DNA of 64,000 nt from Serinibacter salmoneus (GCF_002563925.1 NZ_PDJD01000001.1:2362973-2426972); one strand, 5' to 3'; shown: positions 33,817-42,414, counted from the stretch's first letter. The notes: generated from the sequence alone by a model not told the origin. Program-made: numbers and translations.

Positions 33817-34577
33817 CTCGGTGCGCCTCGCTCGCTGCGCAGCCAGGCCGACTCCCCAGCCGACCACTCCCACCCCGGAGAGGCCGCGGGGAAACCTAGG
33901 TCGATCCGTGCGGTCGGGGAACCCGCCGCGGCGCTCGGCTCCTGCTGCCCGAAGGTGAACGCGAACTGCTGCGGCGGGGGCACCGCGCGGTCCGCGTGCG
34001 CGGCGTCGGCCATCACCGGCACGTCGCCGTAGACGTTGTGCGGCATCGCCCGGAAGGACACCCGGTACATGCCGGGATCACCGGCGTCGTTGTCCAACAC
34101 CTGCAGCCCCGCGTCGATCATCTGATCGATGAACACGCCCTGGCCGCCGGAGAACGCCAACAGGCCGTGCAAGGGCGCGGCGATCGCCGCATCCATCGGG
34201 CGCACCGAGCGGATCGGCCCGATGCCCTCCGGCATCGAGGAGTTGAACACCGCGTTGAAGCGGGTGATGCCGCCCTCCACCATCTCCTCCCAGACCACGT
34301 CGGCGTGTTCCAGGCCGCTCTGCGGGCGCGCCGCGGAGGAGTTCTCGATCTTCACCGCCACCGCCACCCGCGCCGTGACCTCCCCCTCGATGCCGGTCAG
34401 GGGCCAGGAGTCCGGGACCACCGGCTCGGGAGCCGCGCTGCGCTCCACGGAGGTGTCCGGCTGCACGGTGGTGGCGGGATCGGTGGGCTGCACCACCACG
34501 GGATCCGGTGCGCAGGCGGCCAGCAGGAGCGCAGCGATCGCGGCCGCGCCCATGCGGCCGACCCCGGGGGAGGACAT
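33522..34577 (-). CDS. DUF3048-domain lipoprotein
   Basis: A 351-residue lipoprotein with hydrophobic segment and lipobox LLLAAC (Cys at about residue 22). A Pro/Thr-rich spacer follows, then the two DUF3048 parts: RVAVAVKIENSSAARPQSGLEHADVVWEEMVEGGITRFNAVF near residue 70, and the C-terminal domain with PGTTWVELLP. Relatives include YerB of Bacillus. The molecular role is not established. Its last 295 bases overlap the convergent EamA frame. CACAGT six bases before the ATG may be a weak leaderless -10. Confidence 0.88.
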   Translation of the reverse strand: MSSPGVGRMGAAAIAALLLAACAPDPVVVQPTDPATTVQPDTSVERSAAPEPVVPDSWPLTGIEGEVTARVAVAVKIENSSAARPQSGLEHADVVWEEMVEGGITRFNAVFNSSMPEGIGPIRSVRPMDAAIAAPLHGLLAFSGGQGVFIDQMIDAGLQVLDNDAGDPGMYRVSFRAMPHNVYGDVPVMADAAHADRAVPPPQQFAFTFGQQEPSAAAGSPTARIDLGFPAASPGWEWSAGESAWLRSERGAPSYSADDVRLSAANVVVLRVRVTNDGGVDPAGNPIPVTHLEGEGEALVASAGRSIEARWTKGAADEVLELVDGEGEEVLLEPGTTWVELLPLESSMSVS

Positions 34578-34613
34578 CACCCCACTGTGCCACCACGATG
34601 GCCGGGCCACACC

Positions 34614-34619
34614 TACTCT
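34614..34619 (+). promoter_or_regulatory. Leaderless -10 box (TACTCT) of menE
   Basis: TACTCT six bases before the GTG at 34626. Confidence 0.5.
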
Positions 34620-34625
34620 GGGGGT

Positions 34626-35897
34626 GTGCCGCACGATCTCCCCACCTCCGCGCCCGGCCGGGCTGCCGACCGGGGCCTGCGGGATCTCTTGGCCGCGGCG
34701 CTGGCCGGGGAGGGCACCCTGGACCTCACCGGCAGGACTCCACAGCTCGTGCCACGGGATCCCGCCGGTCACGCTGCGCCGGCCGCCGTGCTGGTCGCCA
34801 CCTCGGGCTCCACCAGCGGACGGCCCGACCGCATCGCGATCACTGCCTCGGCGATCCGCGCCTCGGTCGCGGCGACCCAGGAGGCCCTCGGCGGGCCGGG
34901 CGCGTGGTTGCTCACCCTCGCCCCGGATCACATCGCCGGCCTCATGGTGCTGGCGCGCGGACTGCTCGGCGGCGGGCCCGTCACGCACGCCGCCCCCGGG
35001 CCGTTCCGACCCGACTCCTTCGTCCGGGACGCGGAGCGACTGGCCGCCACGGCACCGGGAGCGCGCCGCTACGTCTCCCTGGTGCCGACCCAGCTGCGCC
35101 GGGTACTGAGCGACCCCGCGGCACGCGAGTCCGCCGCCGGGTTCGAGGCCATCCTGGTCGGCGGCTCCGCGACGCCCCCGGCCATGCTGGAGCAGGCCCG
35201 CGCGGCCGGCCTGGCCGTGGTGACCACCTACGGCATGACCGAGACGTGTGGCGGGTGCCTCTACGACGGCGTCCCCGTGGGCGCGGCACGCGCCGACCTG
35301 ATCGACCCGGACCGCGACGGCGCGGGCCGGATCGTGCTGCGCGGCCCCCAGGTCGCGCTCGGCCGCCTCGCCTCCGACGGCGCCCTGCTCCCTTTCCATG
35401 GCGAGGTCGTCACCGCCGATCGTGGCCGCTGGGAACGCGGGGCCGACGGCGTGCGCCGCCTGCGCGTGCTCGGTCGGATCGACGAGGTGATCCTCAGCGG
35501 CGGCCTCAACGTGGACCCCCACCAGGTGGCGGACGTCATCACGCGGCTGGACTCGGTGGCGGAGGCGTGCGTGGTCGGCGTCCCCGACCCCGAGTGGGGG
35601 CAGCGGGTCGTGGCGGTCGTGGTGCCCGCAGCAACGCCGCACGCTCTGACAGGTTCCGCGGGCAGCCTGCCGGATGACGTCCGTGCGGTCTGTGCCGCTG
35701 CCCTGCCCCGCGGCTGGGCGCCGCAGGAGGTCCTGGTCACCGACCACCTGCCCACCCGGGGTCCCGGGAAGGTGGACCGCCGCGCGGTGGCCGCCTACGC
35801 CGTCGCGCGCCTCCAGGGCGAGTCGAGGGCGGCCAGCGAGGACGTCACGGCCGAGGTCTCGGCGCCGCGCGACGAGGAGTCGCAGCGGACGAACTAG
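34626..35897 (+). CDS. menE: o-Succinylbenzoate-CoA ligase
   Basis: MenE activates o-succinylbenzoate with ATP and CoA. The 423-residue AMP-forming ligase has the phosphate loop VLVATSGSTSGRPDR near residue 55 and the adenylate motif TTYGMTETCGG near 203. The hinge and C-domain GRIDEVILSGGLNV lies near 285, and the catalytic lysine is in TRGPGKVDRRA near 383. It is shorter than the usual 450-500 residues, mostly by a trimmed N-terminus. The GTG at 34626 is chosen from the leaderless -10. The next gene is menA, whose -10 box uses the menE stop codon. Confidence 0.93.
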   Translation: MPHDLPTSAPGRAADRGLRDLLAAALAGEGTLDLTGRTPQLVPRDPAGHAAPAAVLVATSGSTSGRPDRIAITASAIRASVAATQEALGGPGAWLLTLAPDHIAGLMVLARGLLGGGPVTHAAPGPFRPDSFVRDAERLAATAPGARRYVSLVPTQLRRVLSDPAARESAAGFEAILVGGSATPPAMLEQARAAGLAVVTTYGMTETCGGCLYDGVPVGAARADLIDPDRDGAGRIVLRGPQVALGRLASDGALLPFHGEVVTADRGRWERGADGVRRLRVLGRIDEVILSGGLNVDPHQVADVITRLDSVAEACVVGVPDPEWGQRVVAVVVPAATPHALTGSAGSLPDDVRAVCAAALPRGWAPQEVLVTDHLPTRGPGKVDRRAVAAYAVARLQGESRAASEDVTAEVSAPRDEESQRTN

Positions 35898-35900
35898 GCT
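35895..35900 (+). promoter_or_regulatory. -10 box of menA, sharing the menE stop codon
   Basis: TAGGCT whose TAG is the menE stop codon, eight bases before the menA ATG. This is the same arrangement as xylB and the ROK regulator. Confidence 0.45.
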
Positions 35901-35908
35901 CGGGCATC

Positions 35909-36823
35909 ATGGCCACCGCTTCCCAGTGGGTCGAGGGCGCACGCCCCAAGACCCTGCCCGCCGCCGTCGCCCCCGTCATCGTCGGGACCGGCGCCGCCGC
36001 CGGGCTCGACGCCGTCGATCCTCTCGCCGCGCTGCTGTGCGCGCTCCTCGCGCTCGCGCTGCAGGTGGCGGTGAACTACGCCAACGACTACTCCGACGGC
36101 GTGCGCGGCACCGATGAGGTCCGCACCGGCCCGATGCGCCTAGTGGGCTCCGGCGCCGCCTCCCCTGCGGCCGTCAAGCGTGCCGCGCTGCTCTCGGGCC
36201 TGGCCGCCGCCCTGATCGGCGTGGCCCTGTGCGCCTACACCGAGCGGTGGTGGCTGCTGGTGGTCGGCGCGGTGTCACTCGTCGCCGCCTGGGGGTACAC
36301 CGGCGGCAGGCGCCCCTACGGCTACCTCGGGCTCGGGGAGGTCATGGTGTTCGTGTTCTTCGGGCTCGTGGCCACCGCCGGCACCACCTACGCCCAGGCG
36401 GGCACCGTGAGCGCGGGAGCATGGCTCGGGGCAATCGCGATCGGATCGCTCGCGTGCGCGCTGCTGATGGTGAACAACATCCGCGATGTCCGCACCGACG
36501 CGCCCGCGGGCAAGCACACCCTGGCGGTGCGCCTCGGGGAGGAACGGGCGCGCGCGGTGTTCGCGGGCACGCTGCTGGTGCCGTTCGTGGCGGCCTTGGG
36601 CATGATCGCCGTCGGCGGCGCGGAGGTACCGCTGCGGTTCGCGCCGATCCTCGTGCTCACGGCGCTGGGACCGGCGATCCGGCTGGGGCAGATCGTGCGG
36701 GCGGGCGCTGAGGGTCAGGCACTGATCGCCGTGCTGCGTGACGTGGGCCGCCTGGAGCTGATGGTCTCGGTGGCGCTCGCCCTGGGCCTGTGGTGGAGCA
36801 CCCAGCCTGGCGCGCTGGCCTGA
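35909..36823 (+). CDS. menA: 1,4-Dihydroxy-2-naphthoate polyprenyltransferase
   Basis: MenA attaches the polyprenyl chain to dihydroxynaphthoate in the membrane. The 304-residue UbiA-family protein has about nine transmembrane helices. The first aspartate motif is NYANDYSDGVRGTDE near residue 50 and the second is NNIRDVRTDAPAGKHTLA near 190, which bind prenyl diphosphate through magnesium. It opens with QWVEGARPKTLPAAVAPV, as in known MenA. It follows menE by 11 bases. With menF, D, C, B, E and G, only the thioesterase and any lyase step are not seen here. Confidence 0.95.
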   Translation: MATASQWVEGARPKTLPAAVAPVIVGTGAAAGLDAVDPLAALLCALLALALQVAVNYANDYSDGVRGTDEVRTGPMRLVGSGAASPAAVKRAALLSGLAAALIGVALCAYTERWWLLVVGAVSLVAAWGYTGGRRPYGYLGLGEVMVFVFFGLVATAGTTYAQAGTVSAGAWLGAIAIGSLACALLMVNNIRDVRTDAPAGKHTLAVRLGEERARAVFAGTLLVPFVAALGMIAVGGAEVPLRFAPILVLTALGPAIRLGQIVRAGAEGQALIAVLRDVGRLELMVSVALALGLWWSTQPGALA

Positions 36824-36839
36824 TCGCTACCGGCGTCGC

Positions 36840-37103
36840 TCAGCCCTCGGTACCGTCGATCGCCGCGTCCTCTGCGTCCGCGTCCTCATCCCGCCGCTGC
36901 GCACGCTTGCGCGTGGCAGCGCGGTTCTCCAGCGCGGTGACAGCGGCCACCCGCTGCCGTGGCAACACGAGATAGGAGACCGCTCCAGCGATGAGCACCG
37001 CCGCCACGATCCACAACCAGCCACGCAGTCCGAGCAGCCAGGTGAGCCCGCAGGCGAGCACGAGGACGGCGAGGCGGAGCAGGGTGTAGCGAAGGAGTGG
37101 CAC
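36840..37103 (-). CDS. DUF4229 small membrane protein
   Basis: An 87-residue protein with two transmembrane helices (about 8-25 and 28-48). The charged C-terminal tail begins LPRQRVAAVTALENRAATRKRAQRRDED and ends acidic. This matches the actinobacterial DUF4229 family, often found beside menA or cytochrome c biogenesis genes. The GTG at 37103 is placed by TACCCT six bases upstream; an upstream ATG would add a stretch without family match. Function is unknown. Confidence 0.78.
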   Translation of the reverse strand: MPLLRYTLLRLAVLVLACGLTWLLGLRGWLWIVAAVLIAGAVSYLVLPRQRVAAVTALENRAATRKRAQRRDEDADAEDAAIDGTEG

Positions 37104-37109
37104 GCCACC

Positions 37110-37115
37110 AGGGTA
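37110..37115 (-). promoter_or_regulatory. Leaderless -10 box (TACCCT) for the DUF4229 gene
   Basis: TACCCT on the minus strand, six bases before the GTG at 37103. Confidence 0.5.
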
Positions 37116-37149
37116 GTCCCGCACCTGTCTCACTCCGAGCCGGTCGTCG

Positions 37150-37155
37150 TAGGAT
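37150..37155 (+). promoter_or_regulatory. Leaderless -10 box (TAGGAT) for the 37162 gene
   Basis: TAGGAT six bases before the ATG at 37162. Confidence 0.5.
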
Positions 37156-37161
37156 CGAAGG

Positions 37162-37470
37162 ATGCTCCGCGCACTGCTGCTCCTGCTGATCATCGGCGTC
37201 GTGGTCTACGCCGTGGTCTGGCTCCTCCTGCGCTCGCGCGAGGGAGGCAACGGCGGCTCGAACCGGCGCCGCAGCGCGCCGCTCCCCCCGGACGACGACC
37301 CCGCGTTCCTCGCGGGGATCGACAAGCGCCTGGCGGAGGAACGCCGTCGACGTGAGCGCGCCGAGCGCCTGAAGAACGAGGAGGGCGCGGCGCCTGAGGA
37401 TGGTGCGGAGGAACCCAACGGCGAGAGCAACGACGACGCCGACGCCTCCCCGGACGACCCCCGCCCCTGA
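37162..37470 (+). CDS. Small single-pass membrane protein, unknown
   Basis: A 102-residue protein with an N-terminal transmembrane helix (LLLLLIIGVVVYAVVWLLL, residues 5-23). A glycine/arginine linker, a short helix (DDDPAFLAGIDKRLAEERRRRERAERL) that may form a coiled coil, and an acidic tail follow. Similar small proteins accompany the cytochrome c biogenesis cluster in many actinobacteria, but no function is assigned. A leaderless -10 box marks the start. It is followed by the 22-bp tandem repeats. Confidence 0.7.
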   Translation: MLRALLLLLIIGVVVYAVVWLLLRSREGGNGGSNRRRSAPLPPDDDPAFLAGIDKRLAEERRRRERAERLKNEEGAAPEDGAEEPNGESNDDADASPDDPRP

Positions 37471-37473
37471 CCT

Positions 37474-37548
37474 ACCTCGCGGTACCTGCAGAACCACCTC
37501 GCGGTACCTGCAGAACCACCTCGCGGTACCTGCAGAACCACCTCGCGG
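37474..37548. repeat. 22-bp tandem repeat, 3.4 copies
   Basis: Three exact 22-bp units begin at 37474, 37496 and 37518, and a fourth is partial to 37548. Each unit reads ACCTCGCGG then TACCTGCAG then AACC, so it contains the inverted form of the CGCGAGGTGGTT core seen between xylA and xylB. It lies between two convergent genes. Confidence 0.8.
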
Positions 37549-37564
37549 AGGGGGAGACGCAGCC

Positions 37565-37653
37565 CGTCGAGGGGCGGGGACCCGCTCCGGAGTGGCTGGG
37601 CGTGGGGCGCGAGGAACGAGCGCCCGGGCAGAGGGGGTCCCCGCCCCTCGACG
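37565..37653. repeat. 19-bp perfect inverted repeat spanning 89 bp
   Basis: CGTCGAGGGGCGGGGACCC (37565-37583) pairs exactly with 37635-37653 across a 51-base centre. It lies just before the ccsB stop, so it may end ccsB transcription, although the long loop is unusual for a terminator. Confidence 0.65.
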
Positions 37654-37672
37654 CCCGTGCGCCCCGCGCGGC

Positions 37673-38623
37673 CTACAGGCCCGAGTAGCTGTGGAGGGAG
37701 TTCACGAAGAGGTTCACGCCGTAGAAGTTCACCAGGGTGGCGATGAACCCGATGATGGAGAACCAGGAGGCCTTGCGCCCCTCCCAGCCGCGGGTGGCGC
37801 GCGCGTGCAGGTAGGCCGCGTAGATCACCCAGATGATGAGGGAGACGACCTCCTTGGGGTCCCACCCCCAGTACCGCGACCACGCGTGCTCGGCCCAGAT
37901 CGCGCCGGAGATCAGCGTGAAGGTCCACAGCACGAACCCGACGGCGTTGATGCGGTAGGCGAGGCGGTCCATCACGTCGGCGGCGGGCAGGGAGGAGAGC
38001 ACGCGACCCTGCTCCTTCCCGGAGGTGACGGCCCGGTCCTTGGCGATCTGCAGGCCGGAGAACACGGCGCCGACGCCGAACACCCCCATGCCCGCCGTGG
38101 CCACGGCCACATGGATCACGAGCCAGTAGTTCTCCAGGATCGGCTGCACCGGTTCGGCGTCGACGTAGAGCACCGTGAGCGCGAGGAACAGCCCGACCAC
38201 CCCGGCGCCCGCCACGAACGTGCCGACGTAGCGCACGTCGCGGGTGCGCTGGATCCCGAGGAACACGAAGGAGGCCACGAGGATGCCCACGAGGGTGAAC
38301 TCGTACATGTTCGCCCACGGCACCCGGCCGGCAGCCAGCCCGCGGGTCACCAGGCCCGCGAGCAGCAGGGCGGTGGCCACCCAGAAGGTGGACATCCCGA
38401 TCCGAGCGGCCTTGCGCACCCTGCCCGACGGCGTCGCCTCCGGCGCGTCGGGCGCACCCACGCCGGTGCTCGTCGGGGCAGTGGAGGCTCCTGCGGCGAC
38501 CAGGGCGGGTGTGCGTGAGGCCGCCTTGCCGGTGAGGTCGATCGCGAACGCGATCATCGAGACCAGGTAGGCGGTCATCGCGCCCGTCACGAGGTAGAGG
38601 CTGGCCTGCCCGAGGTCACCCAT
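37673..38623 (-). CDS. ccsB: Cytochrome c biogenesis protein CcsB (ResC)
   Basis: CcsB/ResC carries heme across the membrane and works with ResB to attach it to apocytochrome c (system II). The 316-residue protein has about eight transmembrane helices. The tryptophan-rich heme motif WAEHAWSRYWGWDPKE lies near residue 245, and likely axial histidines are in ENYWLVIHV near 170 and LHARATRGW near 275. An alanine/proline-rich loop at 40-65 is an actinobacterial feature. It begins four bases after the resB stop, as the last gene of the operon. Confidence 0.95.
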   Translation of the reverse strand: MGDLGQASLYLVTGAMTAYLVSMIAFAIDLTGKAASRTPALVAAGASTAPTSTGVGAPDAPEATPSGRVRKAARIGMSTFWVATALLLAGLVTRGLAAGRVPWANMYEFTLVGILVASFVFLGIQRTRDVRYVGTFVAGAGVVGLFLALTVLYVDAEPVQPILENYWLVIHVAVATAGMGVFGVGAVFSGLQIAKDRAVTSGKEQGRVLSSLPAADVMDRLAYRINAVGFVLWTFTLISGAIWAEHAWSRYWGWDPKEVVSLIIWVIYAAYLHARATRGWEGRKASWFSIIGFIATLVNFYGVNLFVNSLHSYSGL

Positions 38624-38626
38624 GCG

Positions 38627-40297
38627 TCACACGTCCTTCCGGGCGGGGGCTCCGCCGTCGTCCTGGTGCTCCTGAACCTGCTCAACCGCCTGCTCAGGTG
38701 CGGGCCGTACCGGCGCCAGCACCCGCTCCAACTCGCGCCCGAGTCCGGGGTCGTCGTTGCGGGCGAGGGCCGCCGCCGTCACCACTGTACGGCCCTGCCC
38801 GTCGGTGCCGATGCGGGCGAAGACCCGCCGTCGGGGCAGGAACAGGGAGGCGCACAGCCCCGCCAGCGCGAGCAGCGCGAACGCCAGCACCCAGCCGAGT
38901 GTCGGGTCGTAGCGCAGATCGAAGCCCGCGAAGCGCGGCACCGCCTCGAAGGTGATGCTGCCCAGGCCCTCGGGCAGGTCGACCGTCTCGCCGAGGGTGA
39001 CGATGACGCGCACCGGCTCCTGCCCGCCCTCGACCTCCTCGGTGACCTGGGTCATGGCCGTGGTGTCGAGCTCGTAGACGTTCTGCGGCACCCCGAGGTC
39101 GAGGCCGAGGTCGCCGTACCAGACGTCCAGCACGAGCATCGGGTTCTCGGGGTCCGGGGAGAGCGAGAAGGCCTGGTCGCCGTCCACCACGCCGGTGGGC
39201 AGGAACCAGCCGTTGAGCCCGACCTGGTAGTCGGTGGTGGTGTCCGGGACCTTGATCACACCGCGGGAGGTGTAACCGATGTCGTCCTCGGGCACGAACG
39301 GCACCGCCCCGGAGAAGGCGAGTTCGCCGTTGCCGTCACGCACGGTCACCTGGGGCGCGTACCCGTTGCCCTGCAGGGACACGGCCGCGCCGCCCACGCG
39401 CAGCGGGGCGTTCAGCCGGATGACCTCCGCGCGCGATTCGCCGTCCTCGGTCACGGTCACATCCGCCTGGAAGTCCACCGCGCGGCCGGCGTCGGTGAAC
39501 TCCGCGGTGAACTCCTCCAGCGTCATCCGGAAGGGGTCGAGGTCGCCGTCGGCGTACCAGACGCCCGAGTCGAAGGAGTCGTAGGCGAGGCGGGAGTTGG
39601 CGAACGTGTCGCCCTCGACCACGATCACCTGACCGCGGTAGTGCACGAGGGAGCCGTACAGCACCGAGAGCAGCAGGCCCACCAGGGCGAGGTGGAAGGT
39701 GATGTTCCCCGCCTCGCGCAGGTACCCCTTCTCGGCCGAGAGGGTGGTGACGCCCTCGGCCTCCTCGCGGCGGATCCGGTAGCCGCGCAGCGCCCCGGTG
39801 ACCGCGTCGGCGGCCTGCGGCGCCCCGAGCGGGCTGACGAACGCGGCGTGGTTGTCGAACCGCGTGAATCGGCGCGGGGCCTTTGGCGGTGGTGTGCGCA
39901 GCGCCCGGGCGTGATCCACGGCGCGGGGCACGATGCACCCCACGAGGCTGATGAACAGCAGAAGGTAGACGGCTGCGAACCACGGCGAGGCGTAGACGTC
40001 GAACAGCGAGAACCGATCCATGATCGGCGCGAGGTCGGGGTAGTCGGCGTAGTACTGCGCGACGCCCTCGGGGGCCTGGTCCCGCTGCGGGATGAAGGAG
40101 CCGGGGATGGCCACCACGGCGAGCAGCAGCAGGAGGAGCAGAGCCACCCGCATGGAGGTGAGCTGACGCCACACCCACCGCAGCCAGGCGCGCAGGCCGA
40201 AGCGGGCGGGCGCCGCCGTCGCGGCGTCCTCGCGGGGCCCGGGTGGGCCGTCCTCGGCGTCGGGGTCCTGGACCAGGCCCTCGGGTCGGTACCGCAT
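38627..40297 (-). CDS. resB: Cytochrome c biogenesis protein ResB (Ccs1)
   Basis: ResB partners CcsB in heme attachment. The 556-residue protein has three N-terminal transmembrane helices (about 48-65, 103-120, 205-225), a large outside domain to about 480, and a final helix (LGWVLAFALLALAGLCASLFL). The opening RVALLLLLLLAVVAIPGSFIPQ and the RFTRFDNHAAFVS segment fit the family. The ATG overlaps the ccdA stop by one base (TGATG), showing tight coupling in the resA-ccdA-resB-ccsB operon. Confidence 0.94.
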   Translation of the reverse strand: MRYRPEGLVQDPDAEDGPPGPREDAATAAPARFGLRAWLRWVWRQLTSMRVALLLLLLLAVVAIPGSFIPQRDQAPEGVAQYYADYPDLAPIMDRFSLFDVYASPWFAAVYLLLFISLVGCIVPRAVDHARALRTPPPKAPRRFTRFDNHAAFVSPLGAPQAADAVTGALRGYRIRREEAEGVTTLSAEKGYLREAGNITFHLALVGLLLSVLYGSLVHYRGQVIVVEGDTFANSRLAYDSFDSGVWYADGDLDPFRMTLEEFTAEFTDAGRAVDFQADVTVTEDGESRAEVIRLNAPLRVGGAAVSLQGNGYAPQVTVRDGNGELAFSGAVPFVPEDDIGYTSRGVIKVPDTTTDYQVGLNGWFLPTGVVDGDQAFSLSPDPENPMLVLDVWYGDLGLDLGVPQNVYELDTTAMTQVTEEVEGGQEPVRVIVTLGETVDLPEGLGSITFEAVPRFAGFDLRYDPTLGWVLAFALLALAGLCASLFLPRRRVFARIGTDGQGRTVVTAAALARNDDPGLGRELERVLAPVRPAPEQAVEQVQEHQDDGGAPARKDV

Positions 40298-41067
40298 CAG
40301 ACCACCAATCCGTAGGAGGCCACCCAGCCCTGCACGAGGCCGGCGAACCGACCCCACAGGCCGGTGACGAGGGCCACGCCGAGCAGCACCAGCATCCCGC
40401 CGCCGATCCGCATGATCGTCAGGCGGTGGCGCCGCATGAAGCCCAGGGCGCGCGCGCTGCGGCGGAACGCCATCGCGATGAGCAGGAACGGCACCCCGAG
40501 CCCGGCACAGTAGGCCAGTGCGAGGATCGCGCCGCGGGCCGGGGTGCCGGTCGGCAGGGCGAGCACGGTGATCGCCGAGAGGGTCGGGCCGATGCACGGC
40601 ACCCACCCCAGGCCGAACGTCACGCCGAGCAGGGCCGCGCCGCCGAGGCTGGCCCGCGGCTGGATGTGCAGGCGCTTCTCGTTCTGCAGGAACGGGAGCC
40701 ACCCGAGGTAGGCCAGGCCCATGAGGATCACGACGACGCCCAGCACCCGCATCACCACGTCGAGCCACGGTGCGAGGGCGGCGCCGACCTGGACGAACAC
40801 GAGCGAGAGCGCGACGAACACCACGCTGAAGCCGGCGATGAACAGGCTGACGCCGATCAGCAGCTTCCCGCGCTGCGCACCACGGGGGTTCTCCAGGTCC
40901 ACGCCCGTGGCACCGCTGACGTAGCCGAGGTAGCCCGGCACCAGCGGCAGCACACACGGCGAGGCGAAGGAGATCAGGCCAGCAGCGATCGCCACGGGCA
41001 GCGCCGCGAGCAGGGGGCCGGACAGGATGGTGTCGCTGAAGGTGGCACCCAGTCCGCTCAGGTCCAC
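40297..41067 (-). CDS. ccdA: Thiol-disulfide transporter CcdA
   Basis: CcdA passes reducing electrons from cytoplasmic thioredoxin to the outside thiol protein ResA. The 256-residue protein has six transmembrane helices. The paired redox cysteines are in SFASPCVLPLVPGYLGYVSG near residue 38 and GLGWVPCIGPTLSAI near 155. The GTG start lies just after the resA stop. Length is normal for the short actinobacterial form. It couples directly to resA on one side and resB on the other. Confidence 0.95.
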   Translation of the reverse strand: MDLSGLGATFSDTILSGPLLAALPVAIAAGLISFASPCVLPLVPGYLGYVSGATGVDLENPRGAQRGKLLIGVSLFIAGFSVVFVALSLVFVQVGAALAPWLDVVMRVLGVVVILMGLAYLGWLPFLQNEKRLHIQPRASLGGAALLGVTFGLGWVPCIGPTLSAITVLALPTGTPARGAILALAYCAGLGVPFLLIAMAFRRSARALGFMRRHRLTIMRIGGGMLVLLGVALVTGLWGRFAGLVQGWVASYGLVV

Positions 41068-41068
41068 C

Positions 41069-41692
41069 TCAGCCCTCGGCCAGGGTGTCGTCGAGGATCC
41101 CGCGCAGGGTGGCGTCGTCGGCGATCCCGAGGATCCGCGCCGCGGGCCTGCCGGAGGTGTCCAGCACCACGGTGGTGGGCACCGCGTTGAGCGGCACGGC
41201 GCCCTCCATCGCGGCGACGGCGGCGGCGTCCCGGTCGTCGATGCTGGGGTAGGTGACGCCGAAGGTGTCGTTGAACGCCTGGGCCGTGGCGGCGTCGTCC
41301 CGGCCGTTCACGCCCAGGAAGGTGACGCCCTGGTCGGCGTAGTCCTTCGAGATCGCCTCGAGGTCCTCCGCCTCCACCCGGCACGGCGGGCACGCGGCGT
41401 ACCAGTAGTTGAGGACCACGACGTCACCGCGCAGGTCGGCGAGGGAGATCTCCTCGCCGTCGTAGGTGGTGGCGGTCAGGTCGATGGCATCAGCGCGACC
41501 ACCGGGACCCCAGGAGGTGTAGGACCCGTCCCCCGCCTCGTAGCCCGCGTTCGCGACGGCGGGATCGGCCTCCTCGGGGGCGCAGCCCGCCAGCAGGGGC
41601 ACGGCGACCAGGGCGATGAGGGCGGGGAGCACGGCGAGCGGGCCGCGGCGCGCTCCCCGGTGTGGGGCACGCGTGCGCAGTGGTTCAGGCAC
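41069..41692 (-). CDS. resA: ResA-like thiol-disulfide oxidoreductase lipoprotein
   Basis: ResA keeps apocytochrome c cysteines reduced outside the cell. The 207-residue protein has a basic start, a hydrophobic stretch and the lipobox LLAGC. The TlpA/thioredoxin domain has its CxxC in NYWYAACPPCRVE near residue 100 and the cis-proline in LNAVPTTVVLD near 170. The GTG at 41692 overlaps the upstream phosphatase stop by eight bases, so translation is coupled. It is the first redox gene of the biogenesis operon. Confidence 0.94.
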   Translation of the reverse strand: MPEPLRTRAPHRGARRGPLAVLPALIALVAVPLLAGCAPEEADPAVANAGYEAGDGSYTSWGPGGRADAIDLTATTYDGEEISLADLRGDVVVLNYWYAACPPCRVEAEDLEAISKDYADQGVTFLGVNGRDDAATAQAFNDTFGVTYPSIDDRDAAAVAAMEGAVPLNAVPTTVVLDTSGRPAARILGIADDATLRGILDDTLAEG

Positions 41693-42341
41693 CGGCGACC
41701 CCCGGCTTCTCCGGGAGCAACGCGGCGGCCGGCTCGGCGTAGTCGTGCGTGAGCAGGGTGGCACCGTCGAACGTCAGCGTGGTGACCGAGGCCAGCGAGC
41801 ACTCCCGGGTGCGGGGGTCGTGCCACAGCGGCTGCCCCTGGAGCGCGCGGCGCAACGCCCAGATCGGGCTCTGGTGGGAGACCAGCACCGCCTCTCCCCC
41901 ACCGGCGGCGTCCACGGCGGTACGGGCGCTTGCCACGGCGGCGATCATCCGGTCGCGCTGCTGCGTGAACGGCTCCCCCCAGGAGGGGGTGAACGGGTTG
42001 TAGAGGTGGCGCAGCACATCGGGCGCGAGCAGAGCCGTCGGGCCGCCCGCGGAGAGTCGACGCCCCTGAAGGATGTTGCCGGCCTCGAGCAGTCGGGCGT
42101 CGACCCCCACCTCCAGGCCGAAGGCGCGCGCCATCGGCGCGGCAGTCTGCTGGGCTCGGAGCAACGGCGAGGCGACGACGAGGCGCACCTGGGCGCCGCC
42201 GTCGTGCAGGGTGTCGGCGACCAGCTGCGCCATGGCAAGACCGCGCTCGGAGAGGCGGTAGCCGGGCAGCCTGCCGTACAGCACGCCGTCGGGGTTGTGG
42301 ACCTCACCGTGCCGCACGACGTGGACGAGGGTTCGTGGCAT
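41685..42341 (-). CDS. Histidine phosphatase family protein
   Basis: A 218-residue phosphoglycerate-mutase-fold phosphatase. The phosphohistidine motif is VRHGEV at residues 9-14. ASPLLRAQQTA near 58 carries the second arginine, and VLVSHQSPIWAL near 153 the second catalytic histidine. The substrate is unknown. It is the first gene of the cytochrome c biogenesis operon, as in other actinobacteria, but a role in that pathway is not shown. GACACT six bases before the ATG is a candidate leaderless -10. Confidence 0.88.
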   Translation of the reverse strand: MPRTLVHVVRHGEVHNPDGVLYGRLPGYRLSERGLAMAQLVADTLHDGGAQVRLVVASPLLRAQQTAAPMARAFGLEVGVDARLLEAGNILQGRRLSAGGPTALLAPDVLRHLYNPFTPSWGEPFTQQRDRMIAAVASARTAVDAAGGGEAVLVSHQSPIWALRRALQGQPLWHDPRTRECSLASVTTLTFDGATLLTHDYAEPAAALLPEKPGVAGA

Positions 42342-42414
42342 TCCTCTAGTGTCGCAAACTCCCCTGGGTGTCCGACCCCACCCGATCGCACAGCGTCGGG
42401 GTGGGCACGCTGGG

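Noticed and set aside
37474-37548. CRISPR array
   Set aside because: The 22-bp units are contiguous with no spacers, and no cas gene is nearby.
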